A stretch of 64,000 bases of DNA from Isoetes taiwanensis. Lineage: Eukaryota > Streptophyta > Lycopodiopsida > Isoetales > Isoetaceae. The translations under genes and the position numbers were made by a program. Below, one piece after another: positions 11,917 to 27,300 of the stretch. The stretch is taken from positions 124,001 through 188,000 of the forward strand of contig JAJEKV010000334.1 in assembly GCA_021234155.1 (NCBI GenBank), in the 5' to 3' direction. Below the pieces are notes generated by a model that saw nothing but the letters and a program-made list of their open reading frames with translations, did no database searches and was not told the DNA's origin. Position 1 is the first letter of the stretch, and every line of letters begins with the position of its first letter.

Positions 11917-13631
11917 ATGCGTGTGCAATCTACATATATAACAGTTCAGGGAGCAGTTGCAGGCAATGAAATTGCTGCCATTGCGAAGGTCATTAATGGC
12001 CAAAAATTAGACCTCGAAGTTTCGGGTTTTGGGTCCGAGCGAGGAGAGCCGACCTTCATGAATATTCTTGATCCAATGTATGAACCGCTACAATATCCGC
12101 TTTTCTATTCATTAGGTTGGGGGCCTGGAAATGAGCATGGGTTGACACAATTGCAGTGGTATAGGGCGAGGTTATTACATGAAGATCGATTCCAACGTCT
12201 AGGTCGTTTGTGTGGAGAGTATTTAGTCGATATATATTCGAGAGTAGAAGATGCACGATTGAATTATTTTAGGACACTAGCTTTCAGAAATAGGAAGACG
12301 CAATATGATGAGAATTACTCAGAGGGAGAAAATGATGACCAGAATGATACTATTTTGCCTGCATCATTCCTAGGATGTAAGAGATGGTGCTCTGTGCAAG
12401 TTGCAGATGCATTGGCTCTTTCTAGAGCAAAAGTCCGCCCTACGCTATTTATCACGATGACAACAAATACAGACTGGCCAGAAATATGTCTTGCACTCAA
12501 ACCTAGACAAACAGCTGCCGATGTGCCTATAATCGTTGTTCGATGCTTTCATGGAAGGTTACAACGGCTAAAAAAGCTACTCCGAAATTCTTTCAGCATG
12601 TATCCTAAATGATACACGTTATAGAGTTCCAAAAACGGGGATTGCCACATGCTCACCTTGTGTTGCGTATAGAACCCGATATACCAATTGATATCATCGA
12701 TCAAATTATCTCTGCTGAACTTCCAACAGACCCAGTTCTGCGAGGTCAAGTTGAAAAGTTTATGATACATAGACATACAGAAAGATGCTCTGTGAATAAT
12801 ACACCTTGCATTTACGACTATCCAAAACCTGTAAATCCACGAACCCATCTTGATTCAAGAGGTTATGTACAATACAGAAGAAGGTCTGTAGATGATGTAC
12901 GGGTTGTTCCATATAATGCTTTTCTTCTCCACGAACTAGATTGTCATATTATGGTGGATATTGCATCTACTCTTCACGTCTTCTCTTATCTCTATGGATA
13001 CATATATAAGGGGTTCGACAGTACCAATTTCCAAGTAACTCAAGAGAGGCATGCGGTTGAAATCACGTTGGGAGTTAGTGAACAGAGAATACACGACAGG
13101 AGACATACATCTGAAAATGAATCAACAATGCAGGAAAGATCGGCGCCCAGGAATGAAATACGAGACTACATAAAGGCACGATACCTGTTAGCCGCGGAAG
13201 CATCATGGAGGACGATGTCCTACCATATAACAGACAAGTCACCCTCTGTCAAATGTCTTCCATTGCATTTACCATTGCCAAATTCCAGGTCACTTTTGGA
13301 CCGCTATTTTTTGCGACCCTTGGATTCGGCATTTGATAGCATTACGTATATTCAGTACCACGAACAATATACATTGCGTACATATAACACGACGCAGGGA
13401 ATGCAATTCACTTGCTACTTAGAACAAGAGCGAATAGAGTTCACTAGAAATATTGTTAGAAAAAGATCAAGACAACCTATAATATGTAGAATACGTTTGT
13501 TATTACCTAGAGTGGGGGAGGCATTCTATTTAAGACAAATTTTACTACACCAACCTGCAAGAACATGGGAAGAGCTCAAAGTGGTGAATGGTCAGCAACA
13601 TCAAATATATCGGCAAGCTGCAGAGGCATGA
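11917..13631 (+). pseudogene. Helitron Rep (HUH endonuclease) domain, one frameshift
   Basis: The first part (11917-12612) holds the Helitron-like N domain: PLFYSLGWGPG, QWYRARLLHEDRFQRLGRL and ALALSRAKVRPTLFITMTTN..WPEI. A one-frame shift at about 12609 leads to VIEFQKRGLPHAHLVL, where HAH is the HUH metal-binding motif. Further on, IRDYIKARYLLAAEASWR carries the two tyrosines of the Y2 nicking site. Rep nicks and joins DNA strands during rolling-circle transposition. A single TGA at 13629-13631 separates this frame from the next part, which continues in the same frame. Confidence 0.85.
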
Positions 13632-13667
13632 GGACTACTTGCTGCATACAACGAGGCAGTATTAGTT

Positions 13668-15341
13668 ATGGAAGAAGCAACATCACTATCCTTAAGCCCC
13701 ACACAATTGCGCTTTTTATTTGCGATGCTTTTGCTTGATCAGGCACCAGCAATCGAAATATGGAACAAGTTCCAGTTTCCTATGAGCCTTGATTTATTGG
13801 ATCAATACTCAAACGATGAGGCAGTCGCGTTCAATGAGTCTCTCCACTTAATTAATTTCATACTAACACAACATGGTACCAACATCATGGCATTTGGCAT
13901 ACAATTGCAGCCTCGTCTCTCGAGGGATGCCATGAATGAACTAGCCAGATTTTCAGATCACGCAGCATATTTTAATACTGCCATGCAAATGGAAAGCATG
14001 ATGAACACTAACCAATCGGATATATACCTCTATATACAGGATCAACTAGAATTTCAACAGAGTGAAGGACCAATTTTTGTGGATGGAAAAGCGGGCACAG
14101 GTAAAACATTCTGGCTCAATTGCGTATGCGTGGTAATGGACATATAGTACTCCCATGTGGGACTACAAGACTTTGTGCTTTATTATATCCGGGAGGTCGA
14201 ATGGCGCATTCACTCTTTCAGATCTCCATCACAGAAAATAATACAGGTTTATACTCACTATTGGAACGAAATTCTGGGGCAGCTCAACTGCTTATTCAAG
14301 CAAAGGCTATAATTTGGGATGAATTTCCAATGGCCAATAGAGCAGTGATAGAGAGTGTGAACTATTTATTGCAAGAGGTATGTAGAAATAACCTGCCATT
14401 TGAAGGAAAGCACTTTATAGCATCTGGGGATTTCAGGCAAGTAGCGCCTGTCGTAAAGGGAGGAGGAAAAATTGCCGCGATCAAAGCATCCGTAAAGTCA
14501 TCGCCATTATGGCAAACTTTTCGTGTGCTAAGATTACGTCAGCCAATACGAAATGCAGGAGATGTCGAACTTATGCGGTTCGTTGATGACATAGGAGAAA
14601 ATTGGAAAAAAACAACAATGTCACTCGATATTTTCAAGATAACTACCAATATTATAGAGGCTGAGCATTTTCTCTATCCGCCTGATATCCTAAAAAATCC
14701 ACCCGAATGCGAAGGTAGAGCATCATTGACACCCATCAACAAGAATGTCAACGACTTCAATGAACGTGTACTAACTAAAGTCCCCAATAGTAGCAAGTCA
14801 TACTACAGTCACGATCACATTAGCGAACAAGAGGAGGTCATTCATGATCACCCCTATGCAACATCGGATTTCCTTAACAACTTCACCGATTCTGGCATTC
14901 CCGATCACGAATTAAAACTTAAGGTAGGAGCAATATGTCATATTATGAAACGGCTCGATATGAATAAAGGTCTCGAATGCCAGAGTGATAATTGAATCAA
15001 TGCATACAAGATTTGTAATGGTAAGGGTATTGGGTGCACCAGATACATGTGTATATCCAATTTCTAGAACAGATTTCTTCTACCAACCCGAGAATCGGCC
15101 ATGGACTATCCACAGGCACCAATTGCCTCTCCGACTGGCATACTCAACCACTTTCAACAGTTGTCAAGGACCAACATTGGATCGCATTGTTCTTGACTTA
15201 CGCACAAACGTCTTTGCACATGGGCAACTGTATACATCTCTTACACGGATACGCAAAAGAGAAGATGCACTTATCCTGCTCAGCCCCAAAAACACAACGA
15301 GACAAACAACAAATGTGGTCTATAGGGAACTCCTTTGTTAA
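13668..15341 (+). pseudogene. Helitron PIF1-type helicase domain, two frameshifts
   Basis: VDGKAGTGKTF (about 14081-14110) is the Walker A loop. IIWDEFPMANR (near 14310-14340) is the Walker B/DEAD-like motif, and ASGDFRQVAPVV (near 14427-14460) is PIF1 motif III. The C-terminal motif FNSCQGPTLDRIVLDL (near 15150-15200) and the closing QLYTSLTRIRKREDALILLSP match the PIF1 end. Frameshifts fall near 14130 and 14990. The helicase unwinds the donor strand during Helitron movement. The catalytic motifs are complete, so only about three lesions, plus the stop at 13629, separate it from an open frame. Confidence 0.85.
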
Positions 15342-15511
15342 AAAGGGATATGCTTTTCATTCAGACTATCTTTTGTGTTTAGTACATATGTGTAGGATAC
15401 ACAAATCATGGAATCTTCAAGGTATGCGCTCTATTCCAAACAAAAAAGACGGAATGGAAAAAATAGTATATTCCTTAATGTGAGATTCTGGGCTTTGGCT
15501 AAGCTACTTGC

Positions 15512-15550
15512 TATTATAGGTAATAGTGCAAATGTGCAGCAATACACTAG
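15512..15550 (+). other. Possible Helitron 3' terminus (hairpin then CTAG)
   Basis: A stem CTATTA/TAATAG with loop TAGG (about 15512-15527) is followed by CTAG at 15547-15550 and then T, as in the CTRR-T end of Helitrons. The hairpin-to-CTAG spacing is longer than the usual 10-12 bp, so this is tentative. Confidence 0.3.
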
Positions 15551-15727
15551 TGTAGGAGCTTCTTCATTGATGAGGTAAATAACCATGTCCTTACAGCCCA
15601 TGGGATAAATAGTTTGTTGTTTTATTACTATGATGAAAAGAGATACATAGAAACAAAAAGAAGGAGAGGGGGAGGGGGTTGGAGAGAAAAGCAAATATAC
15701 ATGTAAGGAAATAACAAAATGTTGTAT

Positions 15728-16170
15728 CATCGCGGTGTTAGCCTAGTGGTCAGACTTTCGAATCAGGGTATCCCCTTTCGAAGTTCACAACCCACTGACT
15801 ACCATTGGATGTAAAAAGGGGAGGGGGGCATTCACCCAGTGGTTGTTTGGTGGTTAGGCTATCGATCTAGGGTGTCCTCTTATCGAAGCTCAAAACTCAT
15901 TGGCTGCCACTGGACTGGGTCCACTGAGTAAGAAAAAAAAAGGAAGGAAGATGATGGAGGAATTATGCAAACATCGCGGTGTTGGCCTAATGGTCAGACT
16001 TTTGAATTAGGGCATATTCTTTCAAAGTTCACAACCCACTGACTACCGCTGGATGTTTAACAAAAAAAGAGAAAAAAAAACCCTCACCGCAGTTACTGTT
16101 TAGTGGTTAGGCTATTGATCTGGGGTGTCCCCCATCGAAGCTCAAAACCCATTGACAGCCGCTGGGTAAA
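15728..16170 (+). repeat. Array of four tRNA-like (SINE-type) units in A-B-A-B order
   Basis: Units begin near 15732 (A), 15838 (B), 15975 (A) and 16093 (B). A units contain a box A-like TAGCCTAGTGG (15739-15749) or TGGCCTAATGG (15983-15993), and a box B-like AGTTCACAACCC about 40 bp later. B units have GGTGGTTAGGCT and GAAGCTCAAAACCC in the equivalent places. All four end in a GACTACC/GCTGCC.CTGG-type motif. They cannot fold as ordinary tRNAs (no matching acceptor stem). The A-B pair appears duplicated with a period of about 245-253 bp. Confidence 0.6.
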
Positions 16171-16250
16171 ATAAATAAACATAAAGAATAAAAGCGATAG
16201 GGATGAAAGTAGGCGAGTGGGGACCCATGGTAATTAAAAAGCAACACCTC

Positions 16251-16679
16251 TTTATCCCATGGGCACTAAAACATAAGGCAAGAACATAGGTTCAATTCCT
16301 GTGTGTTTTTTCTATTGATTTAGTTAAAGTCTAGTTATTGCTTTCAACGATGGTAATATTGAAAATGTCTATTTGCTATCAGATAAGGAAGGAATGTCTA
16401 TTTGCTGTCAGATAAAGAAGGGTCTGCTTATATTGAGTCCCAACTTTATAGAGTTGGGACTAAAAAAATGATTTATCCCATGGGCACCAAAACATAAGGC
16501 AAAAACATGAATTGAATTCCTATTTTTTCTAATGATGTAGTTAAAGTCTATTTATTGCATTCAACCGTGGTAATATTTAGAATGTCTATTTGCTATTAGA
16601 TAAAGAAGTGTTTATTCACTAATAAAGAAGGATCTGTTTAAGGTTAATTCAACTTTATAGAGTTGAAACCAAAGAAATG
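16251..16679 (+). repeat. Tandem duplication, about 215-bp units
   Basis: Both units start TTTATCCCATGGGCAC (16251 and 16472) and end with CAACTTTATAGAGTTG.GAC followed by AAA.AAATG. The intervening sequence aligns throughout with substitutions and small indels. No coding frame is conserved between them. Confidence 0.75.
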
Positions 16680-16710
16680 TTCTTGGCCGCCGCGATAAAT
16701 TTCTTGTATT

Positions 16711-17112
16711 AGATTATGATCATTGGTCTAAACTTGTATTGTGTTGGCAAATAAATAGAATAGAATAGAAATAAAGAGAGTCCACTCCCTTTCCTTATAA
16801 AAGGGTAAAACTTTCATAGTTGTTGCATAGAAATAGTCTTTCTCACATTGGAGATTGTTGCTTTTATTCCATTCCACATAAGTGGATTGTTATTGAGAAA
16901 CCACAAAGAAATACATTATTAGATTAATGCTCATTAGTCTATACTTGTATTGTGTTGGCAAATAAAACTCCCTTGGCTTATATGAGGCTACAAAATTTCT
17001 AGATGGCACATAGAAATAGTCTTTATCGCAATAAAGATTATTGCCTTTATTCCATTCAACATAAGCAAAGCAGATTATTATTGAGAAACCAGAAAAATTA
17101 CACTGTCATTGA
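16711..17112 (+). repeat. Second tandem duplication, about 200-bp units
   Basis: Units start AGATTATGATCATTGGTCT (16711) and AGATTAATGCTCATTAGTCT (16921). They share ACTTGTATTGTGTTGGCAAA, a TAGAAATAGTCTTT block, TTATTCCATTC.ACATAAG and TTATTGAGAAACCA. They follow directly on the previous duplication. Confidence 0.72.
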
Positions 17113-17152
17113 AAAACATGCTATGCCTATACAACCACTATAATCTAATAAT

Positions 17153-17410
17153 CCCGAGGGGTGCACTCAGTAAAAACCATAGAAAACATGTGAGTGTACG
17201 GGAGGGGGTTTTTTTGAGGCCAAAACCGTACACATATATGGGAGGGGGTATTTTCCTTGCTTGAATTCCGTATATATATAAGAGAAATATGGTAGGGGTA
17301 TATGAAATATGAGGTATATTTTCTTAGAAAATTTCTGTATAAGGCATAATTTCTCTTAACCCTATGCACGCACATGCCATATAGACTTTATATTAGGTGC
17401 ATTCCCCAGG
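17153..17410 (+). mobile_element. 258-bp MITE with 8-bp target-site duplication
   Basis: CTAATAAT occurs at 17145-17152 and 17411-17418, flanking a segment that starts CCCGAGGGGTGCAC and ends GTGCATTCCCCAGG (an imperfect inverted repeat). The interior contains G-rich strings such as GGGAGGGGGT and no coding capacity. An 8-bp duplication suggests mobilisation by a hAT-type or related transposase. A second copy lies in the LTR near 1780-2003. Confidence 0.72.
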
Positions 17411-17518
17411 CTAATAATATTTCGTGTAAGGATCTCCAATGACATTTATGAAAAACGAATAAGATAGATAGTATTTTTACGTCATGCCACATTGGTAGCG
17501 TCCATGAGGATATATGAC

Positions 17519-17575
17519 GGACCCCTAAAGACTTGAACACAAGATCTCTTAGTTGCTAACCCAATGGACTAGCCA
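17519..17575 (-). repeat. tRNA-like SINE fragment
   Basis: On the minus strand TGGCTAGTCCATTGG resembles a box A promoter and GTGTTCAAGTC a box B, about 30 bp apart. No acceptor stem pairs, so this is a tRNA-derived repeat and not a tRNA gene. Confidence 0.45.
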
Positions 17576-17958
17576 ATAAACCGAACAAGGGGAACTAACC
17601 AAACAAAATAACCATAACCACCCTATGCAGCACCTTTCCTACATAGACCCATCCAATCAAATTTCCGAATCATTTCCTACTATAATGCAATACCATTGAA
17701 TATGACCAACCATGCCGCTACATAACATAAAATTGTGCTGGTTTCAATTGATTCAATGTCTTCTACAAGGGCTTGCCTTGTCTTTCTTAGATCCAATGGT
17801 TATAATCAGCTAAGTCTTTTAGTGCATTATTTGTTGGGATTCACACCTTAAACGCACTGCGCATTCCACAATATCTATATTCAAAATATCTTCATTTAGC
17901 TCCATCATCTGCCCACAAGCCTTTTTTGGGTTGCCCCTAGAGGGGCAAACCCTCGTTT

Positions 17959-21394
<3,436 letters not shown>

Positions 21395-22617
21395 GTAATT
21401 TTGCTCTTTTTTTAAATTTCACACCCTTCATTTTTAGCATTTTGTTGCTTTTACAGAATAGCTATGGATTCGTTTGGACAAGAATGTAAGATACATCCCC
21501 GCCTTTCCCGCTATCTCCCCACTATAAGCACTTTTAAACTCAACTGGTTCATCAGAAGTAAATTGTGCAGAGTTTCCAACTGTTAAGTGGTTTCTCAATC
21601 TTGTATCTAAGAATTGCAACTTTCTACTTTTTCTATTTTGACTATGTGCCTGGTGTGTGTTGGTGCTCCCTTACAAAGCTTTCCATAAGCATGCCAAGGT
21701 CAAAACAATTGTGTTTGTAATATTTCTAAATCTTCATTTCTCCATGAGTTCCTTTGCTTTAGGGATAATTTAATGTGCTTTGCTAACACTATATTTGTGT
21801 AGTCAAACCAATTTTCAAGCATTCTGGATCTTAGTAAAAGCGGGAAAAGCATGGAGCATGGAGTTGAACATGCATATGCATAAGATCAAATAGTCATTAA
21901 ATAATCAGATCTAGCAGTCCATATCAGATGTAGCTCAAATGCGGGAGGTTATTCCTGGACCTGAAGAGCCCAAGACAAGTAAATACTACCATTGTTGTGA
22001 ATTTCGGGGATATAATGAACCCAAAGATCTTCAGCCGGGATTTTGAGTCTAACAAAGGATTTGACATTGAGGGAAATATATGTTATGGCTTTTCCATTTC
22101 CAGAGGTAGAATGTTTAGAGCATTTGTGGTTTCCATCAAAAATGTTATTTAGTGGCATTAATGATATTAAAGTGTGAAAATGCTTGTTGAATCTTTGTAT
22201 ATGATATGAAAATTTGCTAGGGAATATTTATTTGCTGTTTTGTGGCTGCGGCAAAGTCCTAGGGGCTTCACAGAATTTCTGGTTCAAAAAATAATTTTTT
22301 CGATTCATTTAAAAGCAGTAGATTTAAAACGAAAGTAGGATAGGCTACCGATCGAAAAAGAGGCTTAATAAAGATTTATCCCATTCATTTTGATATAGGT
22401 AGGAACCAAAACTTCGATAGTCCTATTCATCCCAAATACTTTTGCCATATTCATGCAGGGAAGGAACAGAAGCAAAAAAAAAAAAAAAAAAAAAAACCAA
22501 AACCAAAACAAACAAAATGAATAAATTGAGGAGTATCTCTTCATAAGCATGCTAGTGTAGATGTGGGAATTTTAGTTTAAAGAGTGCTTACTGGCTTACT
22601 TCCTCCTTTTTTTTGGT
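21395..22617. other. No gene recognised
   Basis: AT-rich sequence downstream of the synthase. A 23-bp A-run at 22474-22496 followed by CCAAAACCAAAAC could be the tail of an old retroelement, but I cannot identify the body. No domain is seen in the short frames. Confidence 0.4.
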
Positions 22618-23870
22618 CTTAGGGGCAACTGTTGAGGTGGGTTTGTGGCATATTTTAGGTATATGCCAATATATACCCAGAATACGCCAATGACTGCTCC
22701 AAAGCACAATTTTATGTCAATGAAGTGAACATATTTGGTCTCAAATGGCGTGATCAATAAAGTAAAGTAAAGTAAAGTAAAGTAAAGCATAGGCTGTAAA
22801 ATGTCGGTTGCCCCTGTTGCTGGAGAGGGACTGTGGAAACCGGGAAACCGGTGCTTCGCTTCGTCCGCTCCTTGCTCGAGGCTGCAACATTGATGGATGT
22901 TGCTCCAACGTTGGTCCGATTCTTGCATTTCCGGCTCTTATAATTGGAGCTTATGCAGTTCATGCAAGATTTGGAGCTTCCCAACTCCGGCACTTCCCTT
23001 ATTTTTATTTATCTTCGGGACTGTATTTGGCATTGCGTTTTTTTCTCTAAATCCTTTGTTTCATTCATCTTGAATTCGAATTCGTAGGTTTATGAGCTTT
23101 TGACGGAATCTCAGGTTTTCCCTTAGCCCAAATGCTTTGTCGTAAGAATGTTGCATCCTTTGAAGCACCCGGTGTAACCGTTGTTGTTGTATGTTTTTGT
23201 CGATTTTCAAAGAATGCTACACTCCGTGGATTGATGTGTATAGAAGGGGTTTCTTGGATTCTGTTCAAGGCAAGAAAAATTTTCATCCACAGAGCTATTG
23301 CATTGGTAGAAAATATTGGGCGTTTTATTCAAGGACATCCCCTGTCGTATATGGACATTGAGGGAAACTTGAGAATGGCGGATGCGGATGGCGTTGGATA
23401 GTGTCTTGTTGAGCAAGTTTCTTAGGAAGTTTATTTGATTGATATTTTTGTTATTGTCCATGTAGAATATCGGCTTCTCCTTGAAGGATTTGTACAATAG
23501 AATGCAAAAGCTTGTGCCTAAAAAGCTCTTTAGTCCGGTGCTTAATATTTTACAAGTGAAGATGCTTGTAAGACCCGTACCCAAACAATAAGATATTCGA
23601 TTTGTGTTTGCGGGCTTCGATTTATGTTGGATACTTTTACGCTTGCCTAATAGCAAAAGCTTTATTAAGGTATCATTGTACTCAATTCGAAATTCGTGTG
23701 TTCTTTATTTTATAGGTTGCCAAACTCTTTGGCTGCATTTTGGAAGATAAAGGTAGTTCATTCAGCTACAAAGAATTTCGTTCCCAAATGTTCAGGTTAT
23801 GAATTTCCAGTTACTTCACCCTCTGGCCATGGAGGGCAACCCTCCGTCTTGTGACACCTTGTTTTTCCTC
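22618..23870 (+). repeat. Candidate copy of the hairpin-ended repeat, about 1.25 kb
   Basis: The left end (near 22618) carries a diverged module start with GTGGCATATTTTAGGTATATGCC. The right end (23821-23870) carries CTCTGGCCATGGAGGGCAAC and the hairpin GGAGGG-CAA-CCCTCC (23831-23845), then CACCTTGTT. The same right-end block recurs at 30901-30938. Short frames within (for example 22808-23050, with a hydrophobic LAFPALIIGAYAV stretch) match no family I know. The element class is unknown. Confidence 0.4.
22757..22788 (+). repeat. Pentanucleotide microsatellite (AGTAA)n
   Basis: About six uninterrupted copies of a 5-bp unit. Confidence 0.9.
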
Positions 23871-23912
23871 CCCACCCCTTGCCTCAAGCACGCCTTATTG
23901 CTAGTTTTTTTT

Positions 23913-24118
23913 GGGGGTTGCCCCTGGGGGGCAAACCCTTGTTTATAATGGGTATGTGGGTATATTCGGTATATGCCGGCATATACCTAGCATATATACC
24001 GATAGCGCTAAAAGCGTTGCTTTACGCTTTGTAAATCTTTTCGGTCATCCAGCCCTCTGGGCACGGCTATGTCGACAAATCGAAGCTCAATCGATGGAAA
24101 TGCGGTGAAATAATGTAG
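23913..24118 (+). repeat. Hairpin repeat module, copy
   Basis: It begins GGGTTGCCCCTGGGGGGCAA and contains the palindromic ATATGCCGGCATAT. It reaches TCGGTCATCCAGCCC, GGCTATGTCGACAAATCGAA and AAATAATGTAGGATT, as in the copies at 24141 and 29989. Confidence 0.7.
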
Positions 24119-24140
24119 GATTAAGCTCCATAGCAAAGAT

Positions 24141-24375
24141 AGGGTCCTAGGGGGCAACCCTTGTTTATGTGGGTATGTGGGTATATTCGGTATATCGGCA
24201 TATACCTAGCATATGCCGATATTCGCTAAAAACCGGTCACGCTGTAAATGTTCTCGGTCATCCACCCTACTACAAAGCTATAATTCAAAATCAAGCTCAA
24301 TCGATGGAAATGCAAGCGAAATAATGTAGGATTCGCTCCATAGCAAAGATAGGTGCGGACCCTCGGGATGATGAG
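24141..24375 (+). repeat. Hairpin repeat module, copy
   Basis: It begins CCTAGGGGGCAACCCTTG and follows the previous copy directly. It differs from the copy at 17928 mainly where that one has CAG or CTG (for example TCGGTAT for CCAGGTAT). Confidence 0.68.
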
Positions 24376-27300
24376 TTCTAGCGGGCTGAGTCTGGCTAGA
24401 TGATCTTGCGGGTTTGCGGACAATGATGCGAGGGGAAGAGCTTATTCGTTGTCTTGTGGCTTCAAAGATATGAAGCGTGACAAATAGGGTAGATTTGATG
24501 TGGAGATTGTATTTGTGCCAAAAAGGAGATCAAGAAGATGGCATTTCATGAGAATGATGTGCGATTTTGCCTTTGCGGTTCTTCCGGGCCAATGCCGTTT
24601 AAGATGGCGGCAAAAAATTTCGGATCGGGGAAATCTGAGATGCTCTATTAGTGCTACCCTTGCACACAAGTTAAGATAGCTTGAAAATGGCGCTCGGTTC
24701 AATGGTGAGACAAAGGTTGTCTCGGGATGGTTCCAGATTACTGCGTGAATGAAGAAATAAACCTCTGTTGCTTTTGTGAAACAACGCGTTACCTTTGCTA
24801 GAGTAAAAATGAAGAGTATTTGGATGCGCTTCCATAACTGCGAGTGCCAAACCGTTTCCGGTGGTTGTCGTGAGCCCCTACCTTCGTTTCCGAGGTTATT
24901 TATGATGTTTTATGTAAATATTTTACTATGTAATTGCGGCCGGTTGAGGCCGGGTGTTGCATTTCTAGTCGGTAAGCAAAGCGAGTTCGTGTAAATGTTT
25001 TACTTTTGCTGATGTATTTGTCTTCGTTGCCATTATTGAACCGGGCATCACGGATGTGCTTCTATGATCCCCGCTTCTATCCGCGGTTTCTTTAACCATG
25101 GGCCAAGAGTTTTATCTTTGTATTTAAGATTTTTAAAATAACCAATTGACAATTTACATTCTGATTCTGAGTTCTATGCAAGTAATGATGTAGGCGGTCG
25201 CCATGCATTCTGATTCAGGGATGATGTTGGGTTTATGTGTTGTTTCAGTTCAATTGTTTATTATCCAAGATCTTCAACTGGCAAAATTCGCTAGAGTTAT
25301 ATCCGGACATGCCTTAATCTGCAATCGCTCTATTTCTCCAACCTCCTTTGAAGCATATTTGCGGCTCTTTGTTGTATTTTAAAGCTTGTTGTATTCTTTT
25401 TGAATCCCTCCATGTTCTTATTTATCTGGGGTTTAAAGCGTAGGGTGCCGGATATTGTGAGGACGAGCATCACCATATGGCATGATAAGTTAGCCACAAA
25501 CATGTAACGTTATTATTCCGCAAATAAATGTTATGTTCTATAACAGCTAGAAATAAAATCTAGATGTAGGGGAGGCTGTTCATTGGCTGCGCACTTAAGC
25601 TCAATTGTAATGCTAGCCATGACACCTCAATTTTGCTCCTTAATTTTATTTAGTCCGCTTTCTGTCCTAGCTTTCTCTTCTTCTACGGACTTAATCCAAC
25701 CATTACTAGTGAGGGCCTAATTTCAGGGCTGCATTTCGCTACAAAATTGATGCATCTTTAGCCATTGTTCATTTTTCTAGCCTATGCTTCATATTTGCGT
25801 TTGTTTGAATCGGTCTCGTATCCTCGATCGAGTTCTTGGTCAATGGCATTTTTCGCATTCAAATTTTGTTTGTCCGGTGAAGGGACATGAAGGTATTTTC
25901 GGCATTTCTCGATTTTTGCTAGCCGCAGGGGTCTCTTTTCCATATCACTAAATTTTTTTTCTTTTTGGTTATATCTAACACAGATTGTTTAAATATGGAC
26001 AACATATGATCTGGTCCGCCATTAAGATGGTGATTTTGTTGTAAAAGATGCGGTAAGCTTCATCGTCGAACTATTTGTTTTTATGAAAACATCTCGTTTG
26101 TTTGGTAGCTTTTCAAGATCATTTTCATGTTAGAGTGAAAATCGTAGGCACCATAATGGACCAGCTTCTAAAAGAGTTGCCCAAGATCATCTTACAATCT
26201 TAAATTATGAAGACGGATTTAGAATGGAGGAGATTACCAAAAGATTCAATGGCAGCACCATGGAGAATTGAGAAAAATGGGATTGGGTCTGGCCCAAAGG
26301 CTTGCCAAATGCACATTGTGGTAAGACTTATCCCTTATTACATCAATTGTAGAAATGCAACTTAAGCTTGCCAATTCATGTCACAGATAGATAAACACAC
26401 TTTAAATCATAGTTTTGGGTTTGAAGTTAGCTGTTGCTCTCGATCAGCATTTAGAAATCCCGTTTTTTATCGTCTTGAGGTAGACATTCTTTGGCTTAAT
26501 TGTTCATCATTTTTTCGTCATGCCTTACTTTTACCACTTGAATGTAGTCTCTATGTAGCAACCGTTTTAATCATTAATAATAAGAATATTGCAAAATGCA
26601 ACTCAACTTAATATATATTTTCCAGGCCTTTATCATACCTCCCGAAGCCCAAGGTCGCCTCTCTGAGATTACGTGCATATTGAAAAGCAAAGACATGGAC
26701 AACGGTATTTTTTATTTGAGGGACAACGGTTTTCATAAAGGATGATTGCATTTTCCATGCTTGCATCAGTTGGACTTACACTAGCAATCATTTGCTAAAT
26801 TAATCCTTTGCATTTTGTAGGTGTTAGATTTTGTCAAGCTCCTTTTGGCCGCAATCACGGTAGGTTTGTTTGTATTGGCTAAGAAATTTATGGTTCTTTG
26901 TATCTGTTCGCATTGGTGCGTCCCTTTATTGGATGGGACCCTACAAAATTTGTTGTTCTCTATCCACGGAAACCATGAGATTTTAATTCCTTGAGATTTT
27001 AATTGTAAGTACATTAGCAATTAAATACATGTACTTTGTGGAGGCCCAAGTGCTAGGGGGGTGGTTTAAGTTGAATTACGGCACATATTCCACAAATGGG
27101 TCTTGGAGTTTCCCTCTATTAGTCAAATTGAACTTTAGAAAACTCTTTTCATGTGCTTATGGTGATATATCCAACATGGGGAAGACAAAAAAGCTTTTCA
27201 TTTCCTCCAGGGAGTTGATCGGTTCTAGTAGACATGTTTTACGTTCAACGTTGTTTTGACTTCATCTTTGCAATTTGGGATGCTTTGGGAAGGTAAAAAT

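Larger units (their letters stand above)
10676..15341 (+). mobile_element. Helitron rolling-circle transposon, nearly readable coding region
   Basis: One plus-strand coding region carries a charged N-terminal leader, a Rep domain with HUH and two-tyrosine motifs, and a PIF1-type helicase: the RepHel protein diagnostic of Helitrons. Only a handful of stops and frameshifts interrupt about 4.6 kb, far fewer than in the neighbouring LINE, so this looks like a younger or recently active copy. Helitrons have no terminal inverted repeats or target duplications, and I could not fix the 5' end; a possible 3' end is at 15550. Confidence 0.88.

Noticed and set aside
15387-15402. Hairpin TGTGTA-GGA-TACACA as the Helitron 3' end
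   Set aside because: No CTRR follows within a suitable distance.
22808-23050. 80-codon frame with a hydrophobic stretch
   Set aside because: It lies inside a candidate repeat copy, and I see no family match, splice context or repeat-copy conservation.
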